Assembly (NCBI GenBank): GCA_023249955.1
Contig: JAHFBR010000006.1
Span: 1-18,552 of the forward strand
Direction of reading: 5' to 3'
DNA from: a bacterium
Lineage (GTDB): Bacteria > Babelota > Babeliae > Babelales > RVW-14
DNA: 18,552 nucleotides
The position numbers and the translations under genes were made by a program. Below the pieces are notes generated by a model. It saw nothing but the letters and a program-made list of their open reading frames with translations, searched no databases and was not told the origin of the DNA. Positions 14,802 through 18,552 of this stretch are shown piece after piece. Every line of letters begins with the position of its first letter. Within the stretch, counting starts at the first letter, position 1.

Positions 14802-17189
14802 TTAGGCCTGTGTTCTTAAAATTTGCGGCATACGCTTGAACTTTTTGGCAAACGAACCCAAAGAATCAAGCCTAAAAGAAAATACTATTGCTCGCTCATT
14901 TCTTGCATTGCCATACTCTTTAAACTTCTTTTCCTCAAAGCCTATATAAAAACCCCAGCAATGACCATCATAATCTAAACGAATGCGATGAATCAGCGGT
15001 GTAATGCCATCAAAGAAAAAAATCGATGAACGTTGCGGAGCATAAAACTGACCTTCATACGCAAGTGTTGCCCGAGAGCTCAGGGGAATTGCAAGATTCG
15101 CTACAACAAAATGCGGAATGTGCGATAACAATTGACGTTGCTCCTGCAGTTCGCGCTTTTGAAAAAGATAACCAACCCCCAATTGAACTCGATTCACCGT
15201 CACTGAGGCATTAATCTCTGACTGCAGTAGTTGAAAGCCGCCCCACTCGTACTCTTGAGCAACACCAAGCTGCACATAGTGGCTCTGGCAGTCAACTTCA
15301 TAACGAAGAGGCGTGATATGTTTTTGCTTGATGCCGCGGCGCAGATAAAAAATATCGTCACTGGCGTAAAAATCGTATCCCTGACGCACGTTTACATCAA
15401 GCATCAGATCATCGATTGTCCAGGTATTTCGCAACAACAAGCCCAGCTGGTTTTTGGGATACGCACGATCCCATTTATCCAGATAAAACCAGTGATCTTG
15501 AAAAAACTTGGGAAGCCAATCCCAGGTCAAAACAGGCTGGATTGAGTGCATGTACGAGTAATCTGATGAGTGCACGAACCCCTCGGGCAGCGTCCACTCT
15601 GCGCCATATTCAAAAAACAGTCGGTACGCGCCCTTATTAAAAATAGAACGCTCAAGCACGCTGCCCGATGACCGTCTTGTTGGATCAGCCCGCTGAGAAA
15701 CACATTGAAGTGTGGGATGAATATGAAATGAAAACGTATTATACGCCCACGACAATGATTCGGTAAGCGAGCCACGATAATTAAAGCGCATCAGGTCTGT
15801 TTTTTTAAGTGGAAGCGGCTCATGCTGGCTAATCAGCATTGAATTGAAATAAATGCGCTCACACTCTTCCTGACGATACAATATCTGGTCAAAAAAGCAG
15901 TCGTGTCTATATGAAAAAAATGGATGAATTTTAGTAAACGCTGTGTTCCATTCAATATGCGGCACCGGCGCAAGATTGACGCGATCTTCCAGCTCTTTAA
16001 TCATCAGCGATGATGCATCTGCAGGAAAATCAGCCGGCAGCATGCTGGTAAAAAACTGACGCTCCTGCTGGGACACGCGATCAAACGTTTTACGGCTTGT
16101 TTTTGCATTTTCTGCTTGAAACCAAACCAAATTTTGGGGCCAGAGTGACCGAACAATCAGCGAATTGCTAAATGTGTCATCAATCTCTTCGGTACTATTA
16201 AAAAAGTGGTACCCAATGCGCTTATCGGTTCCAAAATCCAAACGCATCAACGAGCAGACATCGGCCTTGCCGGGCACTTGCGGCCAATTCTGAAAATCTT
16301 TACCGTTAATCCAGTAGCGATGTTCGGTGGTTTTTACAATTTTATCCTGCTTACGCATAAATCGATCACGAATGACGGCATATTGCACATTGGCAAGCGT
16401 ATAACTTTCTGGAGAACGTGCCCATCGAAATTCATCAAAAAATACAACCCCTTTGCCGGCGCGCCAATCCACACCAACCGTCGTGTCACAGTGTGGCGAG
16501 ATATACTTGTAATACTCCTGCTTGACGCCAAAACCGTAATCATAATCAATAAAAAAACGTGGCATTAAAAAGCCTGATTTTGATCCACCCTGGATTGGAA
16601 TAACAAAGCGAGGAAAGCACATGACGGGCATCTGCCCAACCTTAAAAACAAGACCCGTGGCTCGGATAAAATAGCTGCCATGTACAACCGCATGATCAGC
16701 ACGAATATGCCAATGAGGGTCACCGTTGTCACATGCCGTATAGGTCATATCATGCACGCGCCAATCATTGTCATTGATCTTTTCTGCTTTTTTTGCAGAT
16801 ACAAAGCCTTCTTCAATGTGAAACTTTAAGTTTTGGGCCTCGCCTGTTTTTTGGGCGATATTAAAGACAAAGCGATCGGCAAAAATCAAAAAGTTGTTAT
16901 CTTCGATGATAACAGGAGAACCGTCACTCCCTTCAGCAATAATGATCTGCTCTGCCTTGTCGGCAAAAACATAGTCAGCCCATACGTGCATACGCTCGTC
17001 GACCTGCACCTCAACATCGCCCCTAAACTCCATGCGATCTTGATCATGAATTTTTTGTGAAATACTTTTGATGTGCAGCAGTTTGAGTGAGCGCGTCAAG
17101 CCCTTAAAAACTGCATGCGCAGTATGCGTAATGCAAAAAAGTCCTAGGATGATTAAAAAAAGATTGAGAATGCGCTGATGATTTACCAT
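14802..17189 (-). CDS. lptD: LPS-assembly outer membrane protein LptD
   Basis: LptD is the outer-membrane beta-barrel that, with LptE, inserts LPS into the outer leaflet. The product is 795 residues, near the E. coli 784. Residues 1–26 form a Sec signal peptide: a basic start MVNHQR, a hydrophobic core LNLFLIILGLFCI, and an AHA cleavage site after Ala26. An OstA/LptA-like domain follows (about 50–200) with MTYTACDNGDPHWHIRADHA and the family block GGSKSGFLMPRFF. The remainder is alternating barrel sequence ending in the FSFRLDSLG strand and a short basic tail. Cys153 and Cys191 are visible, but the E. coli disulfide pattern is not obviously kept. The ribosome-binding site is weak. It lies 19 bases after recR. 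No lptE is in the window. Confidence 0.92.
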   Translation of the reverse strand: MVNHQRILNLFLIILGLFCITHTAHAVFKGLTRSLKLLHIKSISQKIHDQDRMEFRGDVEVQVDERMHVWADYVFADKAEQIIIAEGSDGSPVIIEDNNFLIFADRFVFNIAQKTGEAQNLKFHIEEGFVSAKKAEKINDNDWRVHDMTYTACDNGDPHWHIRADHAVVHGSYFIRATGLVFKVGQMPVMCFPRFVIPIQGGSKSGFLMPRFFIDYDYGFGVKQEYYKYISPHCDTTVGVDWRAGKGVVFFDEFRWARSPESYTLANVQYAVIRDRFMRKQDKIVKTTEHRYWINGKDFQNWPQVPGKADVCSLMRLDFGTDKRIGYHFFNSTEEIDDTFSNSLIVRSLWPQNLVWFQAENAKTSRKTFDRVSQQERQFFTSMLPADFPADASSLMIKELEDRVNLAPVPHIEWNTAFTKIHPFFSYRHDCFFDQILYRQEECERIYFNSMLISQHEPLPLKKTDLMRFNYRGSLTESLSWAYNTFSFHIHPTLQCVSQRADPTRRSSGSVLERSIFNKGAYRLFFEYGAEWTLPEGFVHSSDYSYMHSIQPVLTWDWLPKFFQDHWFYLDKWDRAYPKNQLGLLLRNTWTIDDLMLDVNVRQGYDFYASDDIFYLRRGIKQKHITPLRYEVDCQSHYVQLGVAQEYEWGGFQLLQSEINASVTVNRVQLGVGYLFQKRELQEQRQLLSHIPHFVVANLAIPLSSRATLAYEGQFYAPQRSSIFFFDGITPLIHRIRLDYDGHCWGFYIGFEEKKFKEYGNARNERAIVFSFRLDSLGSFAKKFKRMPQILRTQA

Positions 17190-17208
17190 TTCTCAACACA
17201 GCAGCACA

Positions 17209-17808
17209 CTAAAATGGGCGCCGCCCCTGCAATGCCTTGCCGATGGTTACACGATCCATATACTCCAACGATGAACCGATAGGAACCCCGCTTGCCAGCT
17301 TAGAAATCTGCACCGACTGCTTTCCAATCTTTGACCAGATGTAGCTTGCGGTTGCTTCACCTTCGGGCGTTGGATTGGTCGCAAAAATAATCTCTTTGAT
17401 AGTACCATCAAGCCGTTTGATCAATGCATTAATCGTTAACTGATCGGGCCCAACACCTTCCAGGGGGCTGAGAGCGCCCCCCAGAACATGATACAAACCT
17501 TTGTATTCTCCTGCATTTTCAAGCGCAAACAAATCATGCCATGTTTCAACCACGCAAAGAGTGCTCTTGTCGCGCTTATCCGATGAACAGATTGCACACA
17601 CGCTCGTACCCTCGGTCCAGTTAAAACAGTGTTCGCAGGGCACAAGCGCCTGCTTGGCTTCAAGAATGGTGGCGCATAGTTGCTCGAGCGTTTTCGCGTC
17701 ACAGCGCAAAAAATACATCGCAACCTTATAAACATTTTTGGATGCCAAATAAGGAACACGTTGCAATTGACGCACCAGCTTTTGTAGCGTTGGCAATTGA
17801 GCAAACAT
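17209..17808 (-). CDS. recR: Recombination mediator protein RecR
   Basis: RecR works with RecO (and RecF) to load RecA on SSB-coated single-stranded DNA. The product is 199 residues, normal. The order is an N-terminal helix-hairpin-helix region (about 8–35), a four-Cys zinc finger (Cys58, 61, 71, 74), a Toprim domain with CVVETWHDLFALE and YHVLGGALSPLEGVGP, and a C-terminal ATNPTPEGEATASYI and GVPIGSSLEYMD. The hairpin region reads RVPYLASKNVYKVAMYFL where the family normally has LPGVGPKSAQR, so the glycines are gone but basic residues Lys24 and Lys28 remain. The ATG at 17808 has GGTAGG upstream and lies 11 bases after yidC. The usual partner dnaX is not adjacent. Confidence 0.95.
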   Translation of the reverse strand: MFAQLPTLQKLVRQLQRVPYLASKNVYKVAMYFLRCDAKTLEQLCATILEAKQALVPCEHCFNWTEGTSVCAICSSDKRDKSTLCVVETWHDLFALENAGEYKGLYHVLGGALSPLEGVGPDQLTINALIKRLDGTIKEIIFATNPTPEGEATASYIWSKIGKQSVQISKLASGVPIGSSLEYMDRVTIGKALQGRRPF

Positions 17809-17819
17809 GGCCTACCCGT

Positions 17820-18552
17820 CTATGCAAAAAAGTATTTACGAACGTAATCTTCAGCAATCGTCAACAGGTTGTTCATCAGCCAGTACAGCACAAGCCCTGC
17901 TGGAAAGTTTGCAAAAACAACAGTCATGACAATAGCCATAAAGAACATCATCATACGTTGCTTGTCATCGGCCACTGGTGTCATTTTTTGTTGCCACATC
18001 ATCGAAAGACCCATCAAAATTGGCATTACGTAATAAGGGTCTTTTGCAGACAAGTCCACAATCCAGCCAACAAAAGGAGCTTGATACAGATCAAGATAGT
18101 TGCCAAGCACGCGATACAACGAGAACAGTATTGGCATCTGGATCAACAGGGGCAAGCAGCCCATAAATGACGTTGATGGCGATATCTTATGATCTTTATA
18201 AAACTTCATCAGCTCTTCGTGCTGCATCTTAAGATCATGGCGAAATTTGGTACGAATTTTATTAATTGATGGCAAGTAGTATTGGTAAATTTCCATCTGC
18301 TTGCGGGCATAAATCGAAAGTGGTGTAAACGGCAGCTTGAGCAGAATGGTCATGAGAATGATAGCAAAACCAAAATTACCAACAAGATCATAAATCATCG
18401 ATAGCAGCTTTAACAACAGCTTGCAGAACCAGGAAAGCCAGCCAAATGAAAGAACCTCTTCAAGGCGATCGTCAACTCCTGTCAAATGATCAAATACTTT
18501 TGGCCCCATGTAAAATGACAGCTTCCAAGAACTCTTTGCGGTCAGAGTTGGG
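17820..18552 (-). CDS. yidC: Membrane protein insertase YidC, partial (5' end outside window)
   Basis: YidC inserts and folds inner-membrane proteins, alone or with SecYEG. About 243 C-terminal residues are present. The frame is open to the window edge, reading TAKSSWKLSFYMGPKVFDHL, which is the end of the periplasmic P1 domain. The ATG at 18509 is therefore internal. The conserved core follows: a first helix, then GFAIILMTILLKLPFTPLS, a charged cytoplasmic hairpin, GCLPLLIQMPILFSLY, LSAKDPYYVMPILMG and FPAGLVLYWLMNN. The hydrophilic-groove Arg of E. coli (Arg366) aligns without gaps to Lys here (codon 18336–18338). The segment before GCLP is about three residues longer than in E. coli. There is no long C-terminal tail. 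recR starts 11 bases downstream. rnpA and rpmH may lie beyond the edge. Confidence 0.96.
   Translation of the reverse strand, partial: PTLTAKSSWKLSFYMGPKVFDHLTGVDDRLEEVLSFGWLSWFCKLLLKLLSMIYDLVGNFGFAIILMTILLKLPFTPLSIYARKQMEIYQYYLPSINKIRTKFRHDLKMQHEELMKFYKDHKISPSTSFMGCLPLLIQMPILFSLYRVLGNYLDLYQAPFVGWIVDLSAKDPYYVMPILMGLSMMWQQKMTPVADDKQRMMMFFMAIVMTVVFANFPAGLVLYWLMNNLLTIAEDYVRKYFFA

Noticed and set aside
14802..14870. Abnormal C-terminus of LptD
   Set aside because: LptD proteins commonly have a short segment after the last strand, and the strand itself fits the family, so this is not unusual.
18507..18509. ATG at 18509 as the true yidC start
   Set aside because: The frame stays open upstream to the window edge and continues to encode recognisable YidC sequence (SFYMGPK), so the start lies outside the window.
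1..18552. A previously undescribed multi-gene system
   Set aside because: Every gene belongs to a known core family. There are no accessory, toxin, phage, mobile-element, CRISPR or defence-like genes and no tRNA or rRNA genes that I can recognise.

Overview
This window is a stretch of core bacterial genome. It carries the fused str–S10 ribosomal protein operon and a set of envelope and nucleotide-metabolism genes. I see no plasmid, phage, insertion-sequence, CRISPR or defence genes. The presence of lpxC (lipid A synthesis), lptD (outer-membrane LPS translocon) and a site-2 protease of the RseP type indicates a diderm, LPS-making bacterium. Several proteins are divergent for their families: RecR lacks the glycine hairpin, YidC has Lys for the groove Arg, and rpsI does not follow rplM. 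This points away from well-studied Proteobacteria and towards a little-cultured lineage. My best guess is the candidate phylum Dependentiae (TM6), but that is an impression from gene style, not a search result.

Layout. Positions 1–8557, minus strand, in transcription order: rpsL, rpsG, fusA, tuf, rpsJ, rplC, rplD, rplW, rplB, rpsS, rplV, rpsC, rplP (cut by the window edge). Gaps are mostly under 40 bases, and two gene pairs overlap. The one loose joint is a 78-base gap between rpsS and rplV that holds a weak hairpin and an extended −10 element. Positions 8558–9022 are the only long non-coding stretch. It contains a promoter that gives the str operon a leader of about 220 bases, a 12-base palindrome near the inferred start of transcription, and a candidate plus-strand structured RNA. 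Position 9023 onward holds rseP, the only plus-strand gene, which converges on lpxC across a strong two-way terminator.

Positions 10246–18552, minus strand, in transcription order: yidC (5' end outside the window), recR, lptD, pepP, then pyrG, rplM and lpxC. The last three appear to be separate short transcription units. A terminator follows pyrG and another follows rplM. A promoter candidate sits in front of each of the three genes, tucked into or against the preceding terminator for rplM and lpxC. The pyrG promoter is bracketed by a perfect 10-base inverted repeat.

Functionally the window supplies ribosomal subunit proteins and both GTPase elongation factors, CTP synthesis, lipid A synthesis (LpxC), LPS insertion into the outer membrane (LptD), membrane protein insertion (YidC), intramembrane proteolysis (RseP), recombination repair (RecR) and proline-peptide turnover (PepP). 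I did not find a new multi-gene system. The points most worth a second look are the candidate RNA at 8642–8761, the pyrG promoter architecture, rplM without rpsI, the RecR hairpin region and the YidC groove residue.
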